A stretch of 64,000 bases of DNA, from assembly GCA_020831625.1 (NCBI GenBank), contig JAFIGD010000015.1, positions 27,778 through 91,777 on the forward strand. The letters run 5' to 3'. Position numbers and translations under genes: made by a program. Numbering within the stretch: position 1 is the first letter of the stretch; each line of letters begins with the position of its first letter. The notes beneath the pieces were generated by a model that saw only the letters and a list, made by a program, of their open reading frames with translations, did not search any database and had not been told where the DNA came from. Origin of the DNA: Verrucomicrobiota bacterium. GTDB lineage: Bacteria > Verrucomicrobiota > Kiritimatiellia > SS1-B-03-39 > UBA6053. Shown here piece after piece: positions 1-8,046 of the stretch.

Positions 1-912
1 GAATGAAGGCCCCTCCCAGAGGGTCGGATGGCGGCGGAAGTAGTCGAGCTGTCCGGTGGCGTGCAGCGCAAGGGTGAAGGCGGTTTGGGTTTCTTCAATG
101 GCTTCGGCGATGCTGAAACGGGTGTTGTCGGTTTCCGGATCGAGCTTCAGCAGAAGCAGCATGGGATTGAGGCCGTTCAGATTGTGGCCGTGGTAGGTTC
201 CATGATTTGGGGTGCGCTGTTTGGCGCGGTACCAGGCGTGGAAATGTTGGTTCAGGATCATGCCGACTTCAAAATGAAGATGGGCCCGTTGCGGGGGAAT
301 GCTGAAAGACGAGGTGTGCCCCATGATGCCGATGACATCCCCGCGTTGAACCGCCTGTCCGGCACGGAGTTCGCGGGGCACGCTGGTGAGGTGGGCGTAG
401 AGCGTGTAGTACGTTCCGAAATCCTCCTCCTCATGAGTGAGAACGATATAAACGCCGTAGGTCGAATTGCCGGCGATGCGGTTGATGTAGGCGATTTGAC
501 CGTCGGAGACCGCGAAAATCTCATCGAGGGCGTGTCCGCGGCGGTCGCGGCGGGTGGGGCCGATATCGACGCCTTCATGAAAGACGGCGCGGCCGGCGTT
601 GTTGGTGCGGGTGGAGCCGTAGTGGGCGGATATGACACGCCCCGAGGCGGTGGGCATATAGACGGACGGGTCTTCCAAATTCTGGAGCGCTGTCTGCGGG
701 GTGGGAAAGGTGATCAGGAGTCCCCGCTCGGGTTCGGGCACGGGCAGGATGAGTTCCGGCAGGGGGACGGGTTGAGCTGCGGATTCTGATTCGGAGGCCG
801 GGGGGGCGACGGGCCGGCGGTGATGACGGGACAGCGCGATCAGGAGAATGCCGGGGACAAGAATGAGCGCGGCCCGTGCGCCGCGTATGCGGTTGAGTCG
901 TGAAATTCGCAT
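1..912 (-). CDS. M23 family metallopeptidase, C-terminus cut by the window edge
   Basis: Reading frame of 304 codons starting at the ATG complement at 910-912 and still open at base 1, so the 3' end lies outside the window. A hydrophobic segment at about residues 14-28 suggests a membrane anchor. The peptidase domain shows the zinc ligands of the M23 (lysostaphin/LytM) fold: H110 and D114 in HEGVDIG, H172 in LYAHL and H211 in HLHFEV. The family cleaves peptidoglycan cross-links or acts as an EnvC/NlpD-like amidase activator; which applies here cannot be told. It follows pdxH with only three bases between, so the two are probably co-transcribed. Confidence 0.85.
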   Translation of the reverse strand, partial: MRISRLNRIRGARAALILVPGILLIALSRHHRRPVAPPASESESAAQPVPLPELILPVPEPERGLLITFPTPQTALQNLEDPSVYMPTASGRVISAHYGSTRTNNAGRAVFHEGVDIGPTRRDRRGHALDEIFAVSDGQIAYINRIAGNSTYGVYIVLTHEEEDFGTYYTLYAHLTSVPRELRAGQAVQRGDVIGIMGHTSSFSIPPQRAHLHFEVGMILNQHFHAWYRAKQRTPNHGTYHGHNLNGLNPMLLLLKLDPETDNTRFSIAEAIEETQTAFTLALHATGQLDYFRRHPTLWEGPSF

Positions 913-915
913 GGC

Positions 916-1566
916 TCAGGGATAAAGGCGGGTGATGGACCAGGCGCCTTCGGGGGTGGCGGAGTAAACGAATCGGTCATGCAGGCGGTAAGCGCGGCCC
1001 TGCCAGAATTCGAAGGTTTCCGGGCGCACGCGGTATCCGCCCCAGAAGTCGGGGCAGGGGATGTCCTTGCCGTCGAATTCTTTTTGCACCTTCGTGTAGC
1101 GCTCTTCGAAGGTGGCGCGGTCGGGCAGGATCTCACTTTGACGGGAGGCCCAGGCCCCGAGTTGACTGCCGCGGGGGCGGGTGGCGAAGTAGGCCTCGGA
1201 CTCGGCGCGGGTGGCGCGCTCGACGGAGCCGGTCATGCGGATTTGCCGCTGCAGGAGATGATAATGAATCAGCAGCGAGGTGCGGGGATGCGCGTCGAGT
1301 TCGCGGGCTTTACGGCTGGTGTAGTTGGTGTAAAAGAGAATGCCGTTTTCCGGACTGTGGTGTTTCAGGAGCACCATGCGCTGACTGGGGGTGCCGTCTT
1401 CGCCCACGGAACAGACGGACATGGCGTTGGGCTCCGGCAGGCGGGCGCGGCGGGCTTTTTGAATCCAAAGCCCCAATTGAATGTAGGGGTCGGTGTCCAG
1501 GTCTTCGGGGTTAAGAGGGCGGCTCACGCAGCCCGCAGCATGTATCCAGGCGGTAATTCCAAACAT
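916..1566 (-). CDS. pdxH: pyridoxamine 5'-phosphate oxidase
   Basis: 216 residues, normal for PdxH. The enzyme oxidises pyridoxamine or pyridoxine 5'-phosphate to pyridoxal 5'-phosphate with FMN and O2 in the cytoplasm. Visible family features are the N-terminal DPYIQLGLW stretch, the FMN-binding SQRMVLLKHH and YTNYTSRKARELDAHPR regions, QIRMTGSVER, RPRGSQLGAWASRQS and the C-terminal WGGYRVRPETFEFWQG...LHDRF block followed by W and RLYP, which ends the protein as in well-studied PdxH enzymes. It is the first gene of a probable two-gene unit with the M23 peptidase. Confidence 0.95.
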   Translation of the reverse strand: MFGITAWIHAAGCVSRPLNPEDLDTDPYIQLGLWIQKARRARLPEPNAMSVCSVGEDGTPSQRMVLLKHHSPENGILFYTNYTSRKARELDAHPRTSLLIHYHLLQRQIRMTGSVERATRAESEAYFATRPRGSQLGAWASRQSEILPDRATFEERYTKVQKEFDGKDIPCPDFWGGYRVRPETFEFWQGRAYRLHDRFVYSATPEGAWSITRLYP

Positions 1567-1778
1567 GAGGTCTATATGACGCGCTTTCCGGAATTTTCAA
1601 TGGAGATCCGGGACTCTTTGGCTTTTTGACGGGATCAGATGACGTAAGGTTCCGTGTTTTTGACAGGATGACGGGATTATCTGGATTTTGTTTTGTCCTG
1701 GTGGGGTGCCGGGGTGATGGGGGGATTGAATTTCACAACACAACACAACACCAAACAAGGCCCATTACAACAAGCCTA
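1567..1778. other. intergenic region with low-complexity repeats
   Basis: No gene is visible. The segment holds two imperfect copies of a GACAGGATGACGGGAT-like stretch (about 1633-1690) and a run of CACAACACAACACC (about 1735-1755) that resembles the CAACACC run inside the insert at 50730-50912. Both belong to the dispersed repeat vocabulary of this genome. Confidence 0.4.
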
Positions 1779-2594
1779 TCAGGCGCTTAGTCTGCGCAGC
1801 CAGTCGAGCAGCCATTGGCCCCAGGGGTGGTTGGCGGCGAGGCCGAAACCGTGTCCGCCCTCGGGGACGAGATGGAATTCGGTGTTCACGCCGTGTTGTG
1901 TGAGGGTCTGCGTCAGAAGGTGGCTGTTGGCGGGAACGACGGCGGCGTCGTCTTGGGCGTGCAGCAAAAACGCGGGCGGGGCGTGGGGGCCGGCGAGGGT
2001 CTCGAGGGAGAGGGTGCGTGCCACGTCCGGGTCGGCGGGTTTTCCCAGGAGATTGTCCCGGGATCCGAAGTGGGAGAAGGGTTGGACAAAAGAGACCACG
2101 GGATAGAGCAGGATCTGAAAATCGGGTTTGGCGGACACGGTGTCGAGGCTGTCGCCGATGTTGGTTTCGGGATGTTCCGGATGCATGGCCAGCAAGCCGG
2201 CCAAATGTCCGCCGGCGGAAAAGCCCATGACACCGACCCGGGCCGGATCAAGGCCGTGTTCGGCCGCGAGGCTCCGGCAAATGCGCAGGCCGCGTTGGGC
2301 GTCCAAAAGCGGAACGGGCCAGCGCTGGGGGCTGTGACGGTATTCCAGGACCGCCGCCGCGATCCCGTGGGCGCAAAGGAGTTGTGCGGGGCGGTGACCC
2401 TCTTTGGCGCTGCTGACAAGTCCGTAGCCGCCGCCGGGAAGAATGAGCACGGTCTGACCGGTGCGGTGTTCCTCACTGGGCAGATACCAGGTCAGGTTCG
2501 GGAACTTCTGATCGTCGGGACCGGCGTGGGGGCGGGCGTTTTCGGGCCAGACGGGCATGGAGCGGGGCAGATTGACAGAGGGATGGGCTTGCAT
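1779..2594 (-). CDS. alpha/beta-hydrolase, BD-FAE/acetyl-esterase type
   Basis: 271 residues. The fold is shown by LILPGGGYG (oxyanion-hole region), the nucleophile elbow GFSAGG with serine in the G-x-S-x-G motif, HAQDDAAVVP carrying the acid residue and EGGHGFG with the catalytic histidine. This arrangement is typical of the BD-FAE/acetylxylan-esterase-like group (dienelactone hydrolase superfamily), which removes acetyl or feruloyl groups from polysaccharides. No signal peptide is seen, so it probably acts on imported oligosaccharides. It begins one base after the stop of the methyltransferase gene, so the two form one transcription unit, although the link in function is unclear. Confidence 0.8.
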   Translation of the reverse strand: MQAHPSVNLPRSMPVWPENARPHAGPDDQKFPNLTWYLPSEEHRTGQTVLILPGGGYGLVSSAKEGHRPAQLLCAHGIAAAVLEYRHSPQRWPVPLLDAQRGLRICRSLAAEHGLDPARVGVMGFSAGGHLAGLLAMHPEHPETNIGDSLDTVSAKPDFQILLYPVVSFVQPFSHFGSRDNLLGKPADPDVARTLSLETLAGPHAPPAFLLHAQDDAAVVPANSHLLTQTLTQHGVNTEFHLVPEGGHGFGLAANHPWGQWLLDWLRRLSA

Positions 2595-2595
2595 A

Positions 2596-3582
2596 TCATT
2601 GCGTGGCGCGGACGAGGGTGTAGGGGGTGCCGGAAACGGCTTCCGGGGGGGCGGAGGTAAAGCCTGCGGCGCGGAGGACGGCGTCCAGGTCTCCGGTGCT
2701 GTGTACGCGCGATGCGGGACGCATGAGCATCATGTTGAGCTGAAAGAGGGCGGAATACACGGGCTGTGTCCGGTCGTTGGTGACCATGAGATCAACCACG
2801 CAGAGGGTTCCGGAGGGTTTAAGCGCGGCTTTCATGCGTTGAAACAGTGCGGGGAGCGCGTCATCGGGTTCCTGATGCAGGGCGCCGCAATAGAGGACGA
2901 GGTCCTGATCGGCGGGGAGGTCGGCGGTGTGGTAATCGCCGCCCAGAAAGGTGAGGCGTTCGAGGACGGGATTTCCGGCATGAATGTCGGCGGCGGCCTG
3001 AACGACGGGCGGAAGGTCGAGCACGGTGGCGGTGAGGGTGGGATCGCGTTCGAGGAGTTTGACGCTGAAGGTGCCGGGCCCGCCGCCGACATCGAGGATC
3101 CGGCTGCGGGGGGCGGGGATCAGGGCGGGCAGGAGGCCGCGGGCCATAATGCCGGCGCGGCTGTGCATGCCCTCCACGAAGCGGCGGGTCCGTGCGGGAT
3201 CGCCGCCGAGATGGGGGTTGGCGGGCAGGACCGGCCTGCCGGACTGAATGCATTCCGGCAGTTTCGCCCATAATTGAAACAAATCGGCGTTAAAGGCCAG
3301 GGCTCCGAGGAGGCAATCCGGCGACGCGGGATCCAGCAGCGGTTTCAGGGCGTCGGGAATCGCGTATTGTCCGTCGGTTTTGATCAGGACCCCGAGACCG
3401 CAGAGGCCGTCCAGCAGGGCCTCGTTGTGCTGTGGCGCGGTGTTCAGCCGGTTGCTGAGCGCCTCCGCCGCGGCGGGGGCTTCCGCCAGGATCGGGAAAA
3501 CGCCCAGAGCAACGGCAGCATTCAGGGCGGCCGATTCCCAGTAGCGCGAGGCGAGTTCGGTAAGGTCGGGGGGGGCTTTCAT
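2596..3582 (-). CDS. SAM-dependent O-methyltransferase (Methyltransf_2 type)
   Basis: About 328 residues (330 if the upstream ATG at 3588 is used). An N-terminal winged-helix dimerisation region (residues 1-100) precedes a Rossmann domain with the SAM-binding motif ILDVGGGPGTFS and the later DLVLYCGALHQEPDD segment, as in plant-like O-methyltransferases and bacterial CrtF/hydroxyneurosporene relatives. The substrate is unknown. The ATG at 3582 is preferred because a good promoter ends at 3589, which puts the likely transcription start at or next to it and leaves no room for a leader. It is the first gene of a two-gene unit with the esterase. Confidence 0.8.
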   Translation of the reverse strand: MKAPPDLTELASRYWESAALNAAVALGVFPILAEAPAAAEALSNRLNTAPQHNEALLDGLCGLGVLIKTDGQYAIPDALKPLLDPASPDCLLGALAFNADLFQLWAKLPECIQSGRPVLPANPHLGGDPARTRRFVEGMHSRAGIMARGLLPALIPAPRSRILDVGGGPGTFSVKLLERDPTLTATVLDLPPVVQAAADIHAGNPVLERLTFLGGDYHTADLPADQDLVLYCGALHQEPDDALPALFQRMKAALKPSGTLCVVDLMVTNDRTQPVYSALFQLNMMLMRPASRVHSTGDLDAVLRAAGFTSAPPEAVSGTPYTLVRATQ

Positions 3583-3588
3583 GGACAT

Positions 3589-3617
3589 CGTATAATTTTT
3601 AGCGATGCATTTTGCAA
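3589..3617 (-). promoter_or_regulatory. sigma70-type promoter for the methyltransferase/esterase unit
   Basis: Reading the minus strand, a -35 of TTGCAA (3612-3617), 17 bases, and a -10 of TATACG (3589-3594). The -10 box abuts the first ATG (3586-3588), so the message would start at about 3582, the second in-frame ATG. This suggests a leaderless transcript. Confidence 0.5.
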
Positions 3618-3639
3618 TTCCTTATCACGTTCACTTGTT

Positions 3640-3801
3640 CCTGAATCCGTGAGATCTTTGCTGTGAATCCGCACAATCTCATGGGCTGCAAGCGATTTCC
3701 GGGAACACTCCACAGACCGCATGGGTATGCCTCGGTTCCCGGCAATCTCTTTCGCCACACGATCTTGCACGCCTTCTTTGCAAATATCTCACGGATTCAG
3801 G
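3640..3801. mobile_element. 162-bp MITE-like element, copy 1
   Basis: The element begins CCTGAATCCGTGAGAT and ends with its exact reverse complement. The inverted ends extend to about 22 bases with one mismatch. A second, internal inverted repeat (GATTKCCGGGAAC with GTTCCCGGCAATC) could fold into a long hairpin. It has no convincing coding capacity. A copy of the same 162-base length, differing at 5 positions, lies at 7885-8046. Flanks here are TTGTT and TTGCT, an imperfect candidate for a 5-bp target duplication. It sits between two divergent genes, 51 bases from the methyltransferase start codon, and its right edge abuts the -35 box of oxyR. This is probably a non-autonomous transposon moved by a transposase encoded elsewhere. 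Confidence 0.7.
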
Positions 3802-3829
3802 TTGCTTTGCCTCTCATTCGTCATATAGA
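3802..3829 (+). promoter_or_regulatory. candidate oxyR promoter at the edge of the MITE
   Basis: TTGCTT (3802-3807), 16 bases, TATAGA (3824-3829). The ATG of oxyR follows only eight bases after the -10 box and there is no ribosome-binding site, so the message would be leaderless. The -35 hexamer begins at the base after the last base of the MITE. Confidence 0.4.
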
Positions 3830-3837
3830 TTCAGTCT

Positions 3838-4719
3838 ATGGAACTACATCAATTACGTTATTTTGTCTCGGTTGCCGAAACCGGCTCCTTCAGTCGCGGA
3901 GCCGAGCGTTGCGGTATTACGCAACCTTCTCTGAGTCAGCAGATTCTCAAACTCGAAAGTGAGTTGGGGCAGCGGTTGTTCGACCGTCTGGGCCGCACGG
4001 TTCAGATGACACCGTCCGGGCGAATCCTTTTGCCGCGCGCACAGCGCATTCTTGCGGAAGTCAATTCCGCCAGCAACGCGGTCCAGCAGGATGTGGTGCA
4101 GGGCAAGGGAACGCTGACGATCGGCGCGATTCCGACGATCGCACCGTTTCTGTTACCGGAGGCCTTGAGCGAGTTGCGCAAGCGTTTCCCGGAGGCTGGC
4201 CTGCACATTACCGAGGACACCACGGACCGTCTGGTTCAGAAGCTGGTCCGGGCGGAAATTGACTGCGCAATTATGAGTCCTCCGGTGGAGGAGGAGCATC
4301 TGGTGTCCGAATCGCTGTTTGTTGAAGAACTTTTCGCGATTCTGCCGCCCAAGCATCCGCTGGCGCAGAGCGGCGATTTGAAGTTGAACATGCTTCAGGG
4401 CCAGGATGCGATTGTGTTGCAGCCGATGCATTGCCTGAGCGCGCAAATTGACGCCTTCTGCAAAGCGGAGGGCATCGCCCGCAATGTCACGTGTTCCACC
4501 AGCCAGTTAACGACGCTTTATAATCTGGTGGCTCTGGGCATGGGACTGAGTCTGGTTCCGGAAATGTTTGTGAAACGTGGCCCGAGCGGTCCATGCGTGA
4601 TCAAGAATTTCAGCGGCAAGGCTCCGACCCGGGAAATTTCGGTGTATTGGCACGCCGGACGGGTGCGAAATCCGCTGGGCGAATTTTTGGCCGATATCAT
4701 TCGGGCGAAGAACAAGTAG
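3838..4719 (+). CDS. oxyR: LysR-family hydrogen peroxide sensor OxyR
   Basis: 293 residues: LysR winged helix-turn-helix at residues 1-60 (MELHQLRYFV...SLSQQILKLE), linker helix, then a substrate-binding domain. The two cysteines that form the redox disulfide of Escherichia coli OxyR are present at the same numbering, C199 in MHCLSAQ and C208 in DAFC, nine residues apart. It should therefore sense peroxide directly and activate catalase/peroxiredoxin-type genes, none of which is in this window. The gene is transcribed away from the methyltransferase across the MITE and is followed by the DUF721 gene 15 bases later. Confidence 0.9.
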   Translation: MELHQLRYFVSVAETGSFSRGAERCGITQPSLSQQILKLESELGQRLFDRLGRTVQMTPSGRILLPRAQRILAEVNSASNAVQQDVVQGKGTLTIGAIPTIAPFLLPEALSELRKRFPEAGLHITEDTTDRLVQKLVRAEIDCAIMSPPVEEEHLVSESLFVEELFAILPPKHPLAQSGDLKLNMLQGQDAIVLQPMHCLSAQIDAFCKAEGIARNVTCSTSQLTTLYNLVALGMGLSLVPEMFVKRGPSGPCVIKNFSGKAPTREISVYWHAGRVRNPLGEFLADIIRAKNK

Positions 4720-4734
4720 TTCCCGGACGAGGCT

Positions 4735-5121
4735 ATGAACACGCCCGACCCCGGATGGCAGCAGCTTCAGCGTGAGCGCTATCATCTGGCCAGGGATTAT
4801 CAGTTCAAGCCCCCGCCCCGTATCAGCCGTCTGGATGCGTTGATGCCGGAGGTGATGAAGGGCATGGGGCTTGAAAGTGAATCCCGGCTGGCGGAATTGT
4901 CGCCGCTTTGGGAGGATCTGGTGGGGAAAGCCAACGCCAAGCATTCACGGCCGGGGCGTTGGGAAGAGGGGCGGCTGACCATTTATGTTGACCACAACGT
5001 CTGGCTGGCGGAGATGCAGCGGTTCGGCAGCAAAACGATTTTAAAACGCATTCAGGAACGCTTCGGCGCGGAGTCGGCGCGGGAACTGCGATTCACCATT
5101 GATCCGGGAGAAGAAACATGA
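4735..5121 (+). CDS. DUF721 (DciA-like) protein
   Basis: 128 residues with the DUF721 core: LAELSPLWEDLVG, NAKHSRPGRWEEGRLTIYVDHNVWLAEMQRF and KTILKRIQERFG. In many bacteria this family includes DciA, which loads the replicative helicase DnaB where DnaC is absent. Assignment to DciA in this organism is inference. It overlaps the next gene by four bases (ATGA), which suggests translational coupling. Confidence 0.75.
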   Translation: MNTPDPGWQQLQRERYHLARDYQFKPPPRISRLDALMPEVMKGMGLESESRLAELSPLWEDLVGKANAKHSRPGRWEEGRLTIYVDHNVWLAEMQRFGSKTILKRIQERFGAESARELRFTIDPGEET

Positions 5122-6296
5122 CGGAACCTTTACATGAAGCGCGCGCGGTGGAGCATTTGACGGACCTGCTGGCGGTGCCCGGCGCAAGCGGACGGGAGCG
5201 CACGGTGGCCGACTTGCTGAAAAAACGGCTGCTTGCCGCAGGGTGTGAAGAGAGCTGGATTCTGGAGGATGACGCGCACACGCGGATTCCGGGTGATTTT
5301 GAGATGGGCAATCTGATTGTGAAACTTCCCGGAACGGTGCCGGGAGAGCGGCTGATGTTTTCCGGGCATATGGACACGGTGCCGCTGTGCCGGGGCGCGG
5401 TGCCGAAACGGGAGGGGGACCGGATTGTTCCGGAGGGGGACACCGCCCTGGGCGCGGACAACCGGACCGCCTGTGCGGCGATATTGGTTCTGGCCGAAAC
5501 GCTGCTGCGCGAAAAGCTGCCGCATCCGCCGCTGACGCTGATTTTTTCCGTGGGCGAGGAAATCGGACTCTGGGGCGCCAAAGAGGTGAATCCCGCTGAT
5601 TTGGGATATCCGGTGATGGGGTTTAACATTGATTCCGGTGATCCGGCGCGGGTGATTGTGGGCGCGATCGGCGCGCACCGCTGGGAGGTGAAGATCCGGG
5701 GAGTTTCGGCGCACGCGGGCGTGCATCCGGAGCACGGGGTTTCGGCGGCGCTGATTGCGGCGCGGGCGGTCGCCTGGATTGCGGAGAAGGGATACTTCGG
5801 ACTGATCCAAAAAGACGGACGCTCCGGGACCAGCAACATCGGGGTGATCGAAGGGGGCGAAGCGACAAACCAGGTGACGGACAAGGTGCTGATCAAGGGG
5901 GAGTCGCGCAGTCATGATTCGGCGTTTTTAGAGGAAATCACCGGAACGATTCAAAAGACCTTTGAAGAGGCGGCGGCTTCGGTGGTGAGCAGCAAGGGGA
6001 AATCCGGGTCCGTTGAATTTATCTGCCACAAAGATTATCATGCGTTCCGGATTTCCGAGGAGGAGCCGGCGGTGGCGCGGACGGTGAGCGCGTTGAAGGC
6101 TCTGGGCCTTGAGGCGATTCCTGAAGTGACCAACGGCGGTCTGGATGCGAATTTTTACAACGTGAAAGGCATTCCGACGGTGACGCTCGGGGCCGGTCAG
6201 CACAATCCACACACCGTGGACGAGTACGCGGATGTGCCGGAGTATCTGACCGCGTGCCGGCTGTTGCTGCGGATTGTCGCGGACGCGGCGGAATGA
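5118..6296 (+). CDS. M20-family zinc peptidase (PepT-like)
   Basis: 392 residues. Metal-binding and catalytic motifs are in order: SGHMDTVP, LGADNRTACAAI, VGEEIGLWGAKE with the general base and metal-binding glutamates, NIDSGDP with the second-site aspartate, the dimerisation-domain segment GVSAHAGVHPEHGVSA and the terminal QHNPHTVDEYA with the last metal-binding histidine. These place it among tripeptidase-T/M20 aminopeptidases that act in the cytoplasm on small peptides. The start overlaps the DUF721 gene, and its stop overlaps the start of the permease. Confidence 0.85.
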   Translation: MTEPLHEARAVEHLTDLLAVPGASGRERTVADLLKKRLLAAGCEESWILEDDAHTRIPGDFEMGNLIVKLPGTVPGERLMFSGHMDTVPLCRGAVPKREGDRIVPEGDTALGADNRTACAAILVLAETLLREKLPHPPLTLIFSVGEEIGLWGAKEVNPADLGYPVMGFNIDSGDPARVIVGAIGAHRWEVKIRGVSAHAGVHPEHGVSAALIAARAVAWIAEKGYFGLIQKDGRSGTSNIGVIEGGEATNQVTDKVLIKGESRSHDSAFLEEITGTIQKTFEEAAASVVSSKGKSGSVEFICHKDYHAFRISEEEPAVARTVSALKALGLEAIPEVTNGGLDANFYNVKGIPTVTLGAGQHNPHTVDEYADVPEYLTACRLLLRIVADAAE

Positions 6297-7036
6297 CTCC
6301 GCTGCTCGCCGGGAACGGGATCACGCTGTTCACCGGGTTCGCCAAAACCGGGGTGCCGGGCGTGGGGATTCTGGCGGCGGTTCTGCTGGCCAACGCGGTG
6401 CCCGACAGCCGTCAATCGGTCGGGATTCTTTTGCCGCTGCTGATCTTCGCGGATTTTTTCGCGGTGGGCACGTACCGGAAGCATACGCAGTGGAAGGTGA
6501 TTGTGAAACTTCTGCCGCCGACCCTGATCGGGGTGCTGATCGGCGGGGTGGCACTGGACCGTCTGCAGAACGTCCGGTTTGATTGGGTGATGGGCGGTCT
6601 GGTGTTGTTTCAGCTTTTCCTGGATGTGCTGCGGCAGCGGCTCCGCCTCGAACATATCCCGCATCATATGGCTTATGCCTGGTTTTTCGGGGTGCTGGGA
6701 GGGGTGACCACCACCCTGGGCAACATGGCGGGGCCGGTGATGACGCTGTACATGCTGAGCATCGGGCTGGACAAGCACAAGTTCATGGGAAGCATGGCGT
6801 GGTTTTTTCTGATCATCAACGGGGTGAAAGTTCCCATTTTTGTGTGGCAGGGGATGATCACCGCCGAATCCCTGCAGACCAGTCTTTCTTTTGCTCCCGG
6901 GGTGGTGATCGGAGCGCTGCTGGGACGACGGATTTTCCGTCATATTCCCCAGGGGCCGTTCAAACGGATCGTTCAGGTGCTGGCGGCGCTGGCGGCGTTC
7001 CGTTTGTTGGGCTGGACGGAGTTTCTCTTCGGCTGA
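6293..7036 (+). CDS. TauE/SafE-type membrane permease
   Basis: 247 residues from the ATG at 6293, which overlaps the peptidase stop (ATGA); an upstream in-frame start at 6254 would overlap further and is less likely. About seven to eight hydrophobic helices are seen, with the TauE/SafE pattern: an early GFAKTGVPGVG loop and, in the second half, WFFGVLGGVTTTLGNMAGPVMTLYML. The family exports or imports small organic anions such as sulfonates or sulfite. The substrate here is unknown. Confidence 0.8.
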   Translation: MTPLLAGNGITLFTGFAKTGVPGVGILAAVLLANAVPDSRQSVGILLPLLIFADFFAVGTYRKHTQWKVIVKLLPPTLIGVLIGGVALDRLQNVRFDWVMGGLVLFQLFLDVLRQRLRLEHIPHHMAYAWFFGVLGGVTTTLGNMAGPVMTLYMLSIGLDKHKFMGSMAWFFLIINGVKVPIFVWQGMITAESLQTSLSFAPGVVIGALLGRRIFRHIPQGPFKRIVQVLAALAAFRLLGWTEFLFG

Positions 7037-7097
7037 ACCGCCTCCATTTTTTGACCGGACAACAGGATAACAGGATCAAAATGGCGTAACAGAGGTG

Positions 7098-7136
7098 CTT
7101 TACGGGCTTGCCCCGTGGAGCGCAAACATCTCATCG
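7098..7136. repeat. dispersed palindromic repeat
   Basis: The reverse complement of this stretch matches 9841-9874 with small indels (ATGAGATG near one end, GCTCCACGGG in the middle, TAAAG at the other end). Short inverted segments such as GGGCTTGCCCC are present. It belongs to a family of short hairpin-forming intergenic repeats. Confidence 0.4.
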
Positions 7137-7171
7137 AACGAACAGGGATCCTTCAAATTGAGGTCCGATGC

Positions 7172-7208
7172 TTGACATGCCTGCAATGAATGCATAAAAT
7201 GCAGGCAT
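7172..7208 (+). promoter_or_regulatory. vapBC promoter with overlapping operator palindrome
   Basis: A strong promoter, TTGACA (7172-7177), 17 bases, TAAAAT (7195-7200). A perfect 9-base inverted repeat, ATGCCTGCA (7177-7185) and TGCAGGCAT (7200-7208), brackets the spacer and -10 box. This is the usual layout for autorepression by a toxin-antitoxin complex. The ATG at 7210 is about where transcription should begin, so the message is probably leaderless. Confidence 0.65.
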
Positions 7209-7209
7209 C

Positions 7210-7467
7210 ATGAAATCAACAAAAGCAATTCAATACACAATTCGGGGGGTCTCTGAGCAAACAGACCGCCTGGTTCGGGAAAAGGCGGCGCTGTATGGCG
7301 GCAGTTTGAACGAAACCGCATTGAAACTTCTGGAAGAGGGCGTGGGGTTGAAAGAGGAGCGGGTGTACCATGATTTGGACGCTTACGCGGGAACCTGGGT
7401 TGCGGACCCCGCCTGTGACGAGGTGCTGGAGTGCATGCGCCGCGTGGATGAGGAGCTTTGGAAATGA
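7210..7467 (+). CDS. VapB-like antitoxin
   Basis: 85 residues. The N-terminus (KAIQYTIRGVSEQTDRLVREKAALYGGSLNETALKLLEEG) has the spacing of a ribbon-helix-helix DNA-binding domain; the acidic C-terminus, with DACDE-like and EELW segments, would wrap the toxin. It directly precedes and overlaps a PIN-domain gene (ATGA overlap), the normal antitoxin-first order. It should neutralise the toxin and repress its own promoter at the palindrome just upstream. Confidence 0.75.
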   Translation: MKSTKAIQYTIRGVSEQTDRLVREKAALYGGSLNETALKLLEEGVGLKEERVYHDLDAYAGTWVADPACDEVLECMRRVDEELWK

Positions 7468-7847
7468 GAATGGCCCTGGACACCAATCGGTACCGGGATT
7501 TCTGTGAGGGAGAGCCGGAAGCCGTGTCCAACGTGCGACGGGCGGAACGGGTTTTCTTGCCTTTGCCGGTCTTGGGTGAGCTTCGGGCGGGATTCGCCTG
7601 TGGAACGATGGCCCGCAAAAACGAGGCGGTTCTGAACCGTTTTCTCAACGAGAGCCGTGTGCGTGTGTTGTGCATGGATGAGGCCAGCTGTTTTTGGTAC
7701 GCCAGGCTGTTCAAACAGCTCCGGGAGCAGGGAACCCCCATTCCCACGAACGACCTCTGGATTGCCGCGCTGGTGGAGCAGCACAATCTTTACCTGTACA
7801 CAAGGGACCGTCACTTCAAGCATCTTCCCCAGTTGCCGCTGTTGTAG
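7464..7847 (+). CDS. PIN-domain toxin (VapC family)
   Basis: 127 residues from the ATG at 7464, chosen because it overlaps the antitoxin stop; a TTG at 7458 is less likely. PIN-domain acidic residues are visible: D6 in ALDTNRY, E in LPVLGELRAGF and D in TNDLWIAALVEQH, followed by LYTRDRHFKHLPQLPLL. VapC enzymes are Mg-dependent ribonucleases that often cut initiator tRNA or rRNA. A small inverted repeat GTTGTA...TACAAC surrounds the stop codon, a weak candidate for a terminator. The MITE copy 2 follows 37 bases later. Confidence 0.85.
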   Translation: MRMALDTNRYRDFCEGEPEAVSNVRRAERVFLPLPVLGELRAGFACGTMARKNEAVLNRFLNESRVRVLCMDEASCFWYARLFKQLREQGTPIPTNDLWIAALVEQHNLYLYTRDRHFKHLPQLPLL

Positions 7848-7884
7848 GCGGTACAACTGGGATTTTCAGTGCCGTTTTATTAAA

Positions 7885-8046
7885 CCTGAATCCGTGAGAT
7901 CTTTGCTGTGAATCCGCACAATCTCATGGGCTGCAAGAGATTGCCGGGAACACTCAACAGACCGCACGGGTATGCCTCGGTTCCCGGCAATCTCTTTCGC
8001 CGCACGATCTTGCACGCCTTCTTTGCAAATATCTCACGGATTCAGG
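7885..8046. mobile_element. 162-bp MITE-like element, copy 2
   Basis: Same length and same CCTGAATCC.../...GGATTCAGG inverted ends as the copy at 3640-3801, with five base differences. It is flanked by TTAAA on both sides, an exact 5-bp direct repeat consistent with a target-site duplication. It carries the same internal inverted repeat (GAGATTGCCGGGAAC with GTTCCCGGCAATCTC). Its right end supplies the stop codon of the minus-strand gene at 8042-8455. Confidence 0.75.

Noticed and set aside
3663..3962. plus-strand frame running from the MITE into oxyR
   Set aside because: It overlaps oxyR in another frame and starts inside the element; the OxyR frame has all family residues.
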